Positions 35,233-43,033 of a stretch of DNA of 64,000 bases are shown piece by piece. This stretch comes from Streptomyces sp. NBC_00239 (GTDB lineage: Bacteria; Actinomycetota; Actinomycetes; Streptomycetales; Streptomycetaceae). Position 1 is the first letter of the stretch, and each line of letters opens with the position of its first letter. Both the position numbers and the translations under genes were made by a program. The notes beneath the pieces are model-generated. The model saw only the letters and a program-made list of their open reading frames with translations, was not told where the DNA came from and did not search any database. The stretch lies in the NCBI RefSeq assembly GCF_036194065.1, contig NZ_CP108095.1, forward strand, positions 4,340,001-4,404,000. The letters are read 5' to 3'.

Positions 35233-35838
35233 TCAGGCCCCGGCGGCCTTGGCGGCTTTCGCGGCCTGCTTCGCCGCCTGCTTGTACTCCCGTACCTTCG
35301 CCAGCGACTCGGGGCCGGTGATGTCGGCCGCCGAGCGATAGCAGCCGTCCTCGCCGTACGCCCCGGCGGCGGTCCGCCACCCGCGCGGCCGAACGCCGAA
35401 CTGCTTCCCCAGCAGCGCCAGGAAGATCTGGGCCTTCTGCTGCCCGAAGCCCGGCAGGTCCTTCAGCCGTCCGAGCAGCTCCGTACCCGTAGCGGCGTCC
35501 GCCCACACGGCGGCCGCGTCGCCGCCGTAGTGCTCGACCAGGTACTGGCACAGCTGCTGGACGCGCTTGGCCATCGAGCCCGGGTAGCGGTGCACGGCCG
35601 GCTTCTCCGAGAGCAGCGCCGCGAAGGCCTCCGGGTCGTACGCGGCGATCACGTGCGCGTCCAGATCGTCCGCTCCCAGCCGGGTGGCGATGGTGTACGG
35701 GCCGGAGAACGCCCACTCCATGGGGACCTGCTGGTCGAGCAGCATGCCGACCAGGGCCGCCAGCGGGCTGCGGGCGAGCAGCGCGTCGGCGTCCGGCTGC
35801 TGTGCCAGCCGCATGGTGATGCCTGCCTTCTTGTCCAT
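35233..35838 (-). CDS. HhH-GPD-type base-excision repair protein
   Basis: A 201-residue helix-hairpin-helix DNA glycosylase-like protein. The segment RLKDLPGFGQQKAQIFLALL at about residues 120-139 is the HhH motif, and downstream sequence (CYRSAADITGPESLAKVREY) follows, where the catalytic Asp of classical glycosylases would be expected. The C-terminal 25 residues are Lys/Ala-rich. Members of this actinobacterial subgroup are called base-excision repair proteins, but their substrate is unproven. The protein lacks the Cys cluster of endonuclease III. ATG 35838 is used. It is divergent from the VOC gene, with a 99-nt intergenic region. Confidence 0.82.
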   Translation of the reverse strand: MDKKAGITMRLAQQPDADALLARSPLAALVGMLLDQQVPMEWAFSGPYTIATRLGADDLDAHVIAAYDPEAFAALLSEKPAVHRYPGSMAKRVQQLCQYLVEHYGGDAAAVWADAATGTELLGRLKDLPGFGQQKAQIFLALLGKQFGVRPRGWRTAAGAYGEDGCYRSAADITGPESLAKVREYKQAAKQAAKAAKAAGA

Positions 35839-35937
35839 GACTCCATGTTCCGGACAAGGGCCGCTCCGCGCGCGGTCGGCGCACCGGGTGGCTAGCGTGT
35901 GCATCCGGGACAAAACGATCGAGACGGAGTCATGATC

Positions 35938-36738
35938 ATGTCTGAATTCCCGGAAGGCGCCCCGTGCTGGGTGGACGCCATGTTCAGCGACGTGGAGGGC
36001 GCCAAGGCCTTCTACGGCGACGTACTGGGCTGGACCTTCGGTGAGAGCTCCAGCGAGTACGGCAACTACACGCAGGCCTACGCGGACGGCAAGGCGGTGG
36101 CCGCCGTCGTGCCCCCGATGCCGGGCGCGGAGGGCCAGTCCGCCTGGTGTCTGTACTTCGCCTCGCCCGATGCCCGGGCGACGGCGGAGAAGGTGAAGGC
36201 GGCGGGCGGCGAGGTGCTGATGGAGCCGATGGAGGTCGGCACGTTCGGCTCGATGATGCTCGGCAAGGAGCCGAGCGGCGCGGTGTTCGGGATCTGGCAG
36301 CCCGGTGACCACAAGGGCTTCGAGAAGATGGGCGAGCCGGGGTCCTTCGCCTGGGCCGAGCTGTTCACGCGGGACCCGGCGACGGCGGACGCGTTCCTCG
36401 CGTCGGTCTTCCCGTTCGGGGCGCAGAAGATGGACGACGAGGTGATGGACTACAAGGTCTTCCACGTCGGGGGCAAGGACAACATGGTCCTCGGCCGGAT
36501 GGTCATGGACAAGGACTTCCCGGCCGAGGTGCCGCCGTACATCTGCGTGTACTTCGCCGTGGGCGACTGCGACGGCGCGGTGAAGCGTGCCACGGACCGC
36601 GGGGCGAAGCTCCAGTTCGGGCCGATGGACAGCCCCTTCGGGCGGTTCGCGGCGCTCACCGACCCGCAGGGCGCGAACTTCTCGGTCATCGACCTGTCGA
36701 CGACCGTCGGCGACATGCCCGCGATGAAGGACGCGTAG
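35938..36738 (+). CDS. VOC superfamily protein with two glyoxalase-like domains
   Basis: A 266-residue protein with two vicinal-oxygen-chelate modules, residues about 5-125 (CWVDAMFSDVEGAKAFYGDV, then GIWQPGDHKGFEK) and 130-260 (FAWAELFTRDPATADAFLAS, then LTDPQGANFSVIDL). This two-domain type includes glyoxalase- or hydroxylase-like proteins and antibiotic-binding proteins. ATG 35938 sits 8 nt after GGAG; an ATG at 35932 is too close to that site. No metal-ligand set could be assigned confidently in both halves, so enzymatic activity is unknown. It is a single-gene unit, ending 40 nt before the palindromic operator of the next operon. Confidence 0.85.
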   Translation: MSEFPEGAPCWVDAMFSDVEGAKAFYGDVLGWTFGESSSEYGNYTQAYADGKAVAAVVPPMPGAEGQSAWCLYFASPDARATAEKVKAAGGEVLMEPMEVGTFGSMMLGKEPSGAVFGIWQPGDHKGFEKMGEPGSFAWAELFTRDPATADAFLASVFPFGAQKMDDEVMDYKVFHVGGKDNMVLGRMVMDKDFPAEVPPYICVYFAVGDCDGAVKRATDRGAKLQFGPMDSPFGRFAALTDPQGANFSVIDLSTTVGDMPAMKDA

Positions 36739-36779
36739 CCGGGCGGCCCCGGCCGCCGGACCCTCCGCCCCCGCTGTCG

Positions 36780-36846
36780 TGTCAAAAATCCTTGACATGG
36801 CGCGGGGGCGGTCCTACGTTCACCGGTGTCAAGAATTCTTGACACC
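36780..36846 (+). promoter_or_regulatory. promoter flanked by two TGTCAA...TTGACA palindromes
   Basis: -35 TTGACA (36792-36797) and -10 TACGTT (36815-36820) are exactly 17 nt apart. The first palindrome, TGTCAAAAATCCTTGACA (36780-36797), contains the -35. The second, a perfect 22-bp palindrome centred on GAATTC (36825-36846), lies just beyond the -10. Their centres are 47 bp apart. The third domain downstream, an HTH regulator gene, is the likely binder. Confidence 0.8.
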
Positions 36847-36877
36847 ACTGCGGGACATCACGGGCCGGAGGCGCCGT

Positions 36878-37393
36878 ATGGGCGTGGCACACGGAACAGG
36901 GAACACGGGCGGGGGCGCCGGTTCCGGGGGCGCCGCCGAGGGGGCCGACGGCCTGCTCGCCACCATGGGCATCGAGGAGAAGCGCGCCTGGATCATGGCG
37001 GTGGTCTCGGCCTGCGGCTACGCGGCCTACCTCGTCGCCGTACTGGGCACGGCCGGCGGCACCCCGCTCGCCGAGGCCCCGTACGAGGCCGCGCTGCTGT
37101 GGACGGTCGGCGCCGCCATCGCGGTCTCGATCGCGCTGAACATCGCGGCCGCGCTCGGCTCCCGCGGCGACGGCGGCCGCACCGACCAGCGGGACCGGGA
37201 GATCCACCGGTACGGCGAGCACATCGGCCAGTCCTTCGTCGTCACCGGCGGGATCGCGGCCCTGGTCATGGCGATGGCCGAGACGGCCCCCTTCTGGATC
37301 GCCAACACCCTCTACCTGGCCTTCGTCCTGTCGGCCCTCCTCGGCTCCACGGCGAAGATCGTCGCCTACCGGTGGGGCTTCCGGCCGTGGTGA
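36878..37393 (+). CDS. four-helix membrane protein encoded upstream of an HTH regulator
   Basis: A 171-residue integral membrane protein. After about 30 Gly-rich residues there are four hydrophobic segments: MAVVSACGYAAYLVAVLGTA, LLWTVGAAIAVSIALNIAAA, FVVTGGIAALVMAMAETAPF and NTLYLAFVLSALLGSTAKIV. GGAGG is 6 nt before the ATG. The stop overlaps the start of an Xre-type regulator (GTGA), and the oxidoreductase follows by ATGA. Pairs of a small multi-helix membrane protein and an HTH protein of this length are common in bacteria, and the membrane protein is thought to be a target or a partner of the regulator. No catalytic motif is present; its role is unknown. Confidence 0.8.
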   Translation: MGVAHGTGNTGGGAGSGGAAEGADGLLATMGIEEKRAWIMAVVSACGYAAYLVAVLGTAGGTPLAEAPYEAALLWTVGAAIAVSIALNIAAALGSRGDGGRTDQRDREIHRYGEHIGQSFVVTGGIAALVMAMAETAPFWIANTLYLAFVLSALLGSTAKIVAYRWGFRPW

Positions 37394-37662
37394 GGCCGAC
37401 CCGCGTCACGAACGCGATCAGGGCGCTGCGGGCCGCCGCCGGCGAGATGACCCAGGCGGAACTCGCGGACCGGGTCGGGGTGACCCGGCAGACCGTCATC
37501 GCCATCGAGAAGGGCCGCTACTCGCCCTCGCTGGAGCTGGCCTTCCAGATCGCCCGGGTGTTCCGGGTCCCGCTGGACGAGGTCTTCCACTACCCGGACG
37601 CCGCGACCGGCGGCGCCGGCGGCTCTTCAGGCACCACCGACACCACAGGGGCGGGCTCATGA
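37390..37662 (+). CDS. Xre-family helix-turn-helix regulator
   Basis: A 90-residue protein with a single HTH (TQAELADRVGVTRQTVIAIE, then KGRYSPSLELAFQIARVF) and a Gly/Thr/Ser-rich tail. The type (RQTVIAIEKG followed by PLDEVF) is the short Xre group that regulates adjacent membrane genes. GTG 37390 overlaps the upstream stop and the following gene starts inside its stop (ATGA), so the trio is translationally coupled. It is the natural candidate to bind the two TGTCAA/TTGACA palindromes at 36780-36846 and repress its own operon (inference). Confidence 0.87.
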   Translation: MRPTRVTNAIRALRAAAGEMTQAELADRVGVTRQTVIAIEKGRYSPSLELAFQIARVFRVPLDEVFHYPDAATGGAGGSSGTTDTTGAGS

Positions 37663-38630
37663 AGGCGATCGTGCAGGACGTGTACGGGACCGCGGACGTG
37701 CTGGAACTGCGCGAGGTGCCGCGGCCGGCCGCGCGGCCCGGCGAGGTGCTCGTCCGGGTGCAGGCGGCCGCCGTCGACGCCGGAGTCTGGCACCTCATGA
37801 CCGGACTGCCGTACCTGCTGCGGCTGATGGGCTTCGGGCTGCGCGCCCCCAAGGTGCCCGTCCGGGGCCGCGACGTCGCGGGCCGGGTCGAGGCGGTCGG
37901 TGCGGGCGTGACGCGGTTCCGGCCGGGCGACGAGGTGTTCGGCATCTGCGAGGGGTCCTTCGCCGAGTACGCGTGCGCCCCCGAGGACCGGTTCGTGACG
38001 CGGCCGGACACCCTCACCCCGGCCCAGGCCGCGGCCCTGCCCATCTCAGGCCTCACCGCCCTCCAGGCCCTGCGCGACGCCGGCCGGGTCCGCCGGGGGC
38101 AGCGGGTCCTGGTCATCGGCGCGGGCGGCGGCGTGGGCACGTACGCGGTGCAGCTGGCCAAGGACGCCGGCGCCCACGTCACCGGCGTGTGCAGCACGGC
38201 CAAGGCGGACCTGGTGCGCTCGCTCGGCGCCGACGAGGTCGTCGACTACACCCGCGAGGACGTCACCGACGGCACCCGCCGCTACGACCTCGTCCTCGAC
38301 ATCGCGGGCAACCGCCCGCTGTCCGCGCTGCGCCGGGCCCTGGTCCCGCGCGGCACGCTCGTGATCGTCGGCGGCGAGGGCGGCGGCCGCTGGCTGGGCG
38401 GCACGGACCGCACGCTCCGGGCCGTGCTGCTGTCCCCGTTCGTGCGCCACCGGCTGCGCGGCCTGGTCTCCTCGGAACGCGCGGACGACATCCGCCGACT
38501 CGCGGAACTGGCCGGCGAGGGCCGCCTCACCCCGGTCCTCGACCGTACGTACCCCCTGGCCCAGACACCCGAAGCCATCCGCCGGGCCCAGTCCGGCGCC
38601 GCCCACGGCAAGGTGGTCGTCACACCCTGA
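37659..38630 (+). CDS. NAD(P)H-dependent MDR-family (quinone oxidoreductase-like) reductase
   Basis: A 323-residue medium-chain reductase without the zinc ligands of true alcohol dehydrogenases. Residues 1-125 form the GroES-like domain (EVPRPAARPGEVLVRVQAAA, RGRDVAGRVEAVGAGVTRFR). The nucleotide-binding domain contains VLVIGAGGGVGTYAVQLAKD near residues 148-167 and a NADP-type AKADLVRSLGADEVVDY stretch. Enzymes of this group reduce quinones or enones. ATGA coupling to the Xre regulator places it in the operon controlled from 36780-36846; the membrane protein, regulator and reductase may form a redox or xenobiotic-response unit (inference). A transcript terminator-like hairpin follows at 38674. 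Confidence 0.87.
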   Translation: MKAIVQDVYGTADVLELREVPRPAARPGEVLVRVQAAAVDAGVWHLMTGLPYLLRLMGFGLRAPKVPVRGRDVAGRVEAVGAGVTRFRPGDEVFGICEGSFAEYACAPEDRFVTRPDTLTPAQAAALPISGLTALQALRDAGRVRRGQRVLVIGAGGGVGTYAVQLAKDAGAHVTGVCSTAKADLVRSLGADEVVDYTREDVTDGTRRYDLVLDIAGNRPLSALRRALVPRGTLVIVGGEGGGRWLGGTDRTLRAVLLSPFVRHRLRGLVSSERADDIRRLAELAGEGRLTPVLDRTYPLAQTPEAIRRAQSGAAHGKVVVTP

Positions 38631-38673
38631 GCCCTGGAGCCCCGGAGATCACGCGCGGCAACTCCGGAACGCA

Positions 38674-38707
38674 GAAGACCCCGGCCGGTTTCCCGGTCGG
38701 GGTCTTC
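38674..38707. terminator. bidirectional hairpin between oxidoreductase operon and tRNA-Ser
   Basis: Stem of about 15 bp (GAAGACCCCG, with CGGGGTCTTC) around a CCGG-TTT-CCGG-like apex, convergent between the plus-strand oxidoreductase and the minus-strand tRNA. Confidence 0.8.
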
Positions 38708-38725
38708 AAGTGCCCGGTGAGGCAC

Positions 38726-38813
38726 TGGCGGAGGATACGAGATTCGAACTCGTGAGGGGTTGCCCCCAACACGCTTTCCAAGCGTGCGCCCTAGGCCACT
38801 AGGCGAATCCTCC
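38726..38813 (-). tRNA. tRNA-Ser (anticodon GGA), CCA encoded
   Basis: An 88-nt class II tRNA including a genomic CCA: acceptor GGAGGAT / ATCCTCC, anticodon stem CACGC / GCGTG around TTGGAAA (anticodon GGA), long variable arm, T-loop TTCGAAT. It reads UCC/UCU. Confidence 0.97.
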
Positions 38814-38940
38814 GCGGCAAACAATACAAGACGTTGAGGGGTGCTCGCGAACGCGTTCCCCGCGGTGGCCTCGGGGGAGTCCCTCGGCGGTCCCGTGGCG
38901 GGGAGCGGGTCGATTCCGGGGGCCTTCATCCGCTACGCTG

Positions 38941-39036
38941 GGGCCAGCCCCTCACGTGGCGCTATCTCACCCAACTCCCCCAGGGCCGGAAGGCAGCAAG
39001 GGTAAGTGGGCTCTGGCGGGTGCGTGGGGGGCGCTT
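38941..39036 (+). ncRNA. ffs: signal recognition particle RNA (small bacterial, 4.5S-type)
   Basis: The conserved SRP domain IV apical loop is present (GGGCCGGAAGGCAGCAAGGG at 38983-39002), which binds Ffh. It is closed by long pairing between CCAGCCCCTCACG near the 5' end and CGTGGGGGGC near the 3' end. A TACGCT -10 box at 38934-38939 precedes it. Position directly before dnaX is typical of actinobacteria. Ends are approximate. Confidence 0.93.
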
Positions 39037-39085
39037 TGCGTTTGGTGGCCGTCCGTTGTCGGCGGGCCCGGATACGCTCGTAAGC

Positions 39086-41410
39086 GTGTCGTCCCTTGCG
39101 CTGTACCGCCGCTACCGCCCCGAGTCGTTCGCCGAGGTCATCGGACAGGAGCATGTCACTGCCCCGCTGATGCAGGCCCTGCGAAACAACCGGGTCAATC
39201 ACGCGTACCTGTTCAGCGGCCCGCGCGGCTGCGGCAAGACCACCAGCGCGCGCATCCTCGCCCGCTGCCTGAACTGTGAGCAAGGTCCCACTCCCACGCC
39301 CTGCGGCGAGTGCCAGTCCTGCCGCGACCTGGCCAGGAACGGCCCCGGGTCCATCGACGTCATCGAGATCGACGCCGCGTCGCACGGTGGTGTGGACGAC
39401 GCCCGCGACCTGCGCGAGAAGGCCTTCTTCGGGCCCGCCTCCAGCCGGTACAAGATCTACATCATCGACGAGGCGCACATGGTCACCTCGGCGGGCTTCA
39501 ACGCCCTGCTGAAGGTGGTCGAGGAGCCGCCGGAGCACCTCAAGTTCATCTTCGCCACGACGGAGCCGGAGAAGGTCATCGGGACCATCCGGTCCCGCAC
39601 GCACCACTACCCGTTCCGGCTGGTGCCGCCCGGCACGCTCCGCGATTACCTCGCCGACGTCTGCGGGCGCGAGCAGATGGGCGTCGAGGACGGCGTGCTG
39701 CCGCTGGTCGTGCGCGCGGGCGCCGGCTCCGTCCGTGACTCCATGTCCGTCATGGACCAGCTGCTCGCCGGCGCGGCCACCGACACCGTGACGTACGCCA
39801 TGGCGACCTCGCTCCTCGGATACACCGACGGCTCGCTGCTGGACGCGGTGGTCGACGCCTTCGCCGCCGGCGACGGCGCGGCGGCCTTCGAGGTCGTGGA
39901 CCGGGTGATCGAGGGGGGCAACGACCCGCGCCGCTTCGTCGCCGACCTGCTGGAGCGGCTGCGCGACCTGGTGATCCTCGCGGCCGTGCCGGACGCCGGT
40001 GCGAAGGGGCTCATCGACGCCCCCGTGGACGTGGTCGAGCGGATGCAGGCGCAGGCCGCGGTCTTCGGCGCGGCCGAACTCTCCCGCGCCGCGGACCTGG
40101 TGAACACCGGTCTGACGGAGATGCGCGGGGCCACCTCGCCGCGGCTCCAGCTGGAGCTGATCTGCGCTCGCGTGCTGCTGCCCGCGGCCTTCGACGACGA
40201 GCGGTCCGTGCAGGCCCGCCTCGACCGCCTGGAGCGCGGCGCGGCCGCCGCGGGTGCGGGGACGGCCGTCGGCGCCGGTGCCTTCGTGGCCGGCGGCGCG
40301 GCTCCGGCCATGGGGTACGTACCCGGGCCCGAGGCGCACGCCATGGCGCCGGCGCCCGCCGGGCCCGGTGCCGGTCCGGCCGCCGCACGTGCGGCGGTAC
40401 GGGGCCCCGGCGCGCCCGCTCCGGCCGCCCAGCCCCCCGCCGCGCAGCCGCAGGCCGCGGCTCCGGCACCCGCCGCCGTGCCCGAACCGGCCGAGGCACC
40501 CGCACCCGCCGCCCCGGCGCCTGGCGCCTGGCCCGGCGCCGCCACCCCGGGCGCCCCGGCGGCCCGGCCGCAGGCCCAGCCCGCACCCGCCGCTCCGGCC
40601 CCCGGGGCCTGGCCGGGCGCCGCCCAGCCGGGATCCGGCGCCCCCGCCGCGGCACCGGCAGCGCCCGCGGCACCCGCCCCCGGCGCCTGGCCCGGCGCCG
40701 CCCAGCCCGGCGCCGGTGCCCCCGCGCCCGCCCCGGCCGCGACGCCCGCCCCCGCGGCCGCCGCCCCCGTGCCCGCCGCCGCCCCGTCGCCCGGGATGGC
40801 CCAGGGCGCCGGGCAGGTGCAGGCGATGTGGCCGGGGATCCTGGAGGCAGTCAAGAACCGCCGCCGCTTCACCTGGATCCTGCTCAGCCAGAACGCCCAG
40901 GTCACCGGCTTCGACGGGACGACCGTCCAGCTCGGCTTCCCCAACGCCGGGGCCCGCGACAACTTCGCGAGCAGCGGCAGCGAGGAAGTGCTCAAGGCGG
41001 TGCTCGCCGAGCAGTTCCACGTGAACTGGAAGATCGACGCCGTTGTCGGCGGCGGCGGCCCGGCCGCCCCCGCGGCCATGTCCTCGTACGGGGCCCCGGC
41101 CGCGCCCGCCTACAACCCGCCCCCGCCGGCCGCCCCCTCGGCCGGCGCCCCCGCGCAGCCCCCCGCCCACCAGCCCGGGCAGCAGCAGGGGCAGCACGGC
41201 CCGCAGGGCGGCCCCCAGCACGGGCAGCAGCCCGGCGGTCAGCACGTGCAGGCCCCGCCGCAGTCCGCCCCGCAGCCGCCTCCCGTCGCCCCCGAGGACG
41301 ACATCGCGGAGGCCGACGACCCGGACCTCGTGGACAGCGCGCTGACCGGTCACGACCTGATCGTGCGCGAGCTCGGGGCCACCGTCGTGGAGGAATATAC
41401 GAACGAGTAG
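39086..41410 (+). CDS. dnaX: DNA polymerase III subunit gamma/tau
   Basis: A 774-residue clamp-loader ATPase. Walker A GPRGCGKT is at residues 45-52, the zinc module has Cys61, Cys64, Cys73, Cys76 and Cys79, Walker B IIDEAHMV lies near 126-133, and sensor/arginine-finger region TTEPEKVIGTIRSR follows. Domain III and a Pro/Ala-rich linker (about 400-570) lead to a tau-specific domain at about 575-650 (MWPGILEAVKNRRRFTWILL) and a Gln/Pro-rich tail. GTG 39086 is preceded by TACGCT (39073-39078), consistent with a leaderless transcript; upstream in-frame sequence is the ffs RNA. The linker is longer than in E. coli tau. No internal slippery heptamer for gamma production was recognised. Confidence 0.95.
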   Translation: MSSLALYRRYRPESFAEVIGQEHVTAPLMQALRNNRVNHAYLFSGPRGCGKTTSARILARCLNCEQGPTPTPCGECQSCRDLARNGPGSIDVIEIDAASHGGVDDARDLREKAFFGPASSRYKIYIIDEAHMVTSAGFNALLKVVEEPPEHLKFIFATTEPEKVIGTIRSRTHHYPFRLVPPGTLRDYLADVCGREQMGVEDGVLPLVVRAGAGSVRDSMSVMDQLLAGAATDTVTYAMATSLLGYTDGSLLDAVVDAFAAGDGAAAFEVVDRVIEGGNDPRRFVADLLERLRDLVILAAVPDAGAKGLIDAPVDVVERMQAQAAVFGAAELSRAADLVNTGLTEMRGATSPRLQLELICARVLLPAAFDDERSVQARLDRLERGAAAAGAGTAVGAGAFVAGGAAPAMGYVPGPEAHAMAPAPAGPGAGPAAARAAVRGPGAPAPAAQPPAAQPQAAAPAPAAVPEPAEAPAPAAPAPGAWPGAATPGAPAARPQAQPAPAAPAPGAWPGAAQPGSGAPAAAPAAPAAPAPGAWPGAAQPGAGAPAPAPAATPAPAAAAPVPAAAPSPGMAQGAGQVQAMWPGILEAVKNRRRFTWILLSQNAQVTGFDGTTVQLGFPNAGARDNFASSGSEEVLKAVLAEQFHVNWKIDAVVGGGGPAAPAAMSSYGAPAAPAYNPPPPAAPSAGAPAQPPAHQPGQQQGQHGPQGGPQHGQQPGGQHVQAPPQSAPQPPPVAPEDDIAEADDPDLVDSALTGHDLIVRELGATVVEEYTNE

Positions 41411-41422
41411 GGGCAGGTCATT

Positions 41423-41447
41423 GGGGTGCCCGCACAAAGGGCACCCC
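41423..41447 (+). terminator. dnaX terminator hairpin
   Basis: 9-bp perfect stem GGGGTGCCC / GGGCACCCC with a 7-nt loop, 12 nt after the dnaX stop and just before the purD -10 box (TAGGCT, 41459-41464). Confidence 0.75.
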
Positions 41448-41470
41448 GCCGCGCGGGCTAGGCTGCACTC

Positions 41471-42724
41471 GTGAAGGTCCTCGTCATCGGCGGCGGCGCC
41501 CGCGAACACGCCCTGTGCCGCTCTCTGTCCCTCGACCCCGACGTCACCGGTCTGCACTGCGCACCCGGTAACGCGGGCATCGCCGAGGTGGCCACGCTGC
41601 ACCCGGTCGACGCCCTCGACGGCGCGGCCGTGGCCCGCCTGGCCACCGAACTCGGTGCCGAACTGGTCGTCGTCGGCCCGGAGGCACCGCTGGTCGCCGG
41701 GGTCGCCGACGCGGTCCGCGCCGCCGGCATCCCCTGCTTCGGCCCCTCCGGGGAGGCGGCGCAGCTGGAGGGCTCCAAGGCCTTCGCCAAGGACGTCATG
41801 GCCGCGGCCGGCGTCCCGACGGCCCGCTCCTACGTCTGCACCACCGCGGCGGAGATCGACGAGGCGCTCGACGCCTTCGGCGCCCCGTACGTGGTCAAGG
41901 ACGACGGCCTCGCGGCCGGCAAGGGCGTCGTCGTCACCTCCGACCTCGCCGAGGCCCGGGCGCACGCCCTGGCCTGCGACCGGGTGGTCATCGAGGAGTA
42001 CCTCGACGGCCCCGAGGTCTCCCTCTTCGCCATCACCGACGGCACCACCGTGCTGCCGCTCCAGCCCGCGCAGGACTTCAAGCGCGCGCTCGACGGCGAC
42101 CTCGGCCCGAACACCGGCGGCATGGGCGCCTACTCCCCGCTGCCCTGGGCCGACCCGAAGCTGGTCGACGAGGTCATGGAGACGGTGCTCCAGCCCACCG
42201 TCGACGAGCTGCGCCGCCGCGGCACCCCCTTCTCCGGCCTGCTCTACGCGGGCCTGGCGATCACCGGCCGCGGGGTCCGGGTCATCGAGTTCAACGCGCG
42301 CTTCGGCGACCCCGAGACCCAAGTGGTCCTGGCCCGTCTGAAGACCCCCCTCGCGGGCGTGCTGCTCGGCTCGGCCAACGGCACCCTCGACACCCTGCCG
42401 CCCCTCGCCTGGCGCGATGACGCGGCCGTCACCGTCGTCGTGGCCGCCCACAACTACCCCGGCACGCCGCGCACGGGCGACCCGATCGAGGGCCTCGACG
42501 AGATCGCGGCCGAGGACGCCCCGCAGGCGTACGTGCTGCACGCCGGCACCCGCCAGGAGGGCGGCGCCGTCGTCAGCGCGGGCGGCCGGGTGCTCTCCGT
42601 CACGGCGACCGGATCCGATCTGGCGCAGGCGCGTGAGCGCGCGTATAAGGCGGTCGCCCGCATCCGCCTCGACGGCTCGCAGCACCGCACGGACATTGCA
42701 GAAAAAGCGGCCGAAGCGAGCTGA
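41471..42724 (+). CDS. purD: phosphoribosylamine-glycine ligase (GARS)
   Basis: A 417-residue ATP-grasp enzyme that joins phosphoribosylamine to glycine in step 2 of purine synthesis. The N-terminal domain begins KVLVIGGGAREHAL; the ATP-grasp centre includes SKAFAKDVMAAAGVPTA and VKDDGLAAGKGVVV, and the metal site region GVRVIEFNARFGDPE lies near residue 270. GTG 41471 lies 6 nt after a TAGGCT -10 box, so the mRNA is probably leaderless. It is read in the same direction as dnaX and separated from it by a terminator hairpin. A long perfect inverted repeat follows at 42767. The other purine genes are dispersed over the next 15 kb. Confidence 0.97.
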   Translation: MKVLVIGGGAREHALCRSLSLDPDVTGLHCAPGNAGIAEVATLHPVDALDGAAVARLATELGAELVVVGPEAPLVAGVADAVRAAGIPCFGPSGEAAQLEGSKAFAKDVMAAAGVPTARSYVCTTAAEIDEALDAFGAPYVVKDDGLAAGKGVVVTSDLAEARAHALACDRVVIEEYLDGPEVSLFAITDGTTVLPLQPAQDFKRALDGDLGPNTGGMGAYSPLPWADPKLVDEVMETVLQPTVDELRRRGTPFSGLLYAGLAITGRGVRVIEFNARFGDPETQVVLARLKTPLAGVLLGSANGTLDTLPPLAWRDDAAVTVVVAAHNYPGTPRTGDPIEGLDEIAAEDAPQAYVLHAGTRQEGGAVVSAGGRVLSVTATGSDLAQARERAYKAVARIRLDGSQHRTDIAEKAAEAS

Positions 42725-42766
42725 ATCCGCTCGGCGGCGGCGAAATCCAGCCCCAGAGCAGCACAC

Positions 42767-42818
42767 ACGTACGGACGGGCCCGGAGCGCGCAGGATGCGC
42801 CCGGGCCCGTCCGTACGT
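42767..42818 (+). terminator. purD terminator; large perfect inverted repeat
   Basis: An 18-bp perfect stem (ACGTACGGACGGGCCCGG with its complement) whose loop also contains GCGC/GCGC. It begins 43 nt after the purD stop. Confidence 0.85.
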
Positions 42819-43033
42819 CTGCATCCGGCCGCCCCGAACCGCACCCACCTTTGACCAAAGCCATTCCATCGGGTGACGCTGAGCAGTCCGGCTGACTCCT
42901 GCCGAACTCCCAACTAGGGTGCCGCGCAAGGATTCCGGCACTTGGCCCACCGGCATTGCGATGTGGGTGGCGGGTGCCACAGTGGGGGAGTGAGCAAAGC
43001 CAGCGCAGGGCACCGAGGGGGTGACGACCGGCC
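42819..43033. other. gene-free stretch upstream of the M48-like gene
   Basis: No coding sequence is supported. A TAGGGT hexamer at about 42914-42919 could be a -10 element but is more than 100 nt before the next start. Confidence 0.4.

Noticed and set aside
41013..41026. parS-like palindrome GTTCCACGTGAACT inside dnaX
   Set aside because: It differs from the consensus at three positions and is explained by codons for FHVN; probably not a ParB site.
38933..42913. 1326-codon open frame antisense to dnaX and purD
   Set aside because: A shadow produced by GC-rich third positions of two well-identified genes and the SRP RNA.
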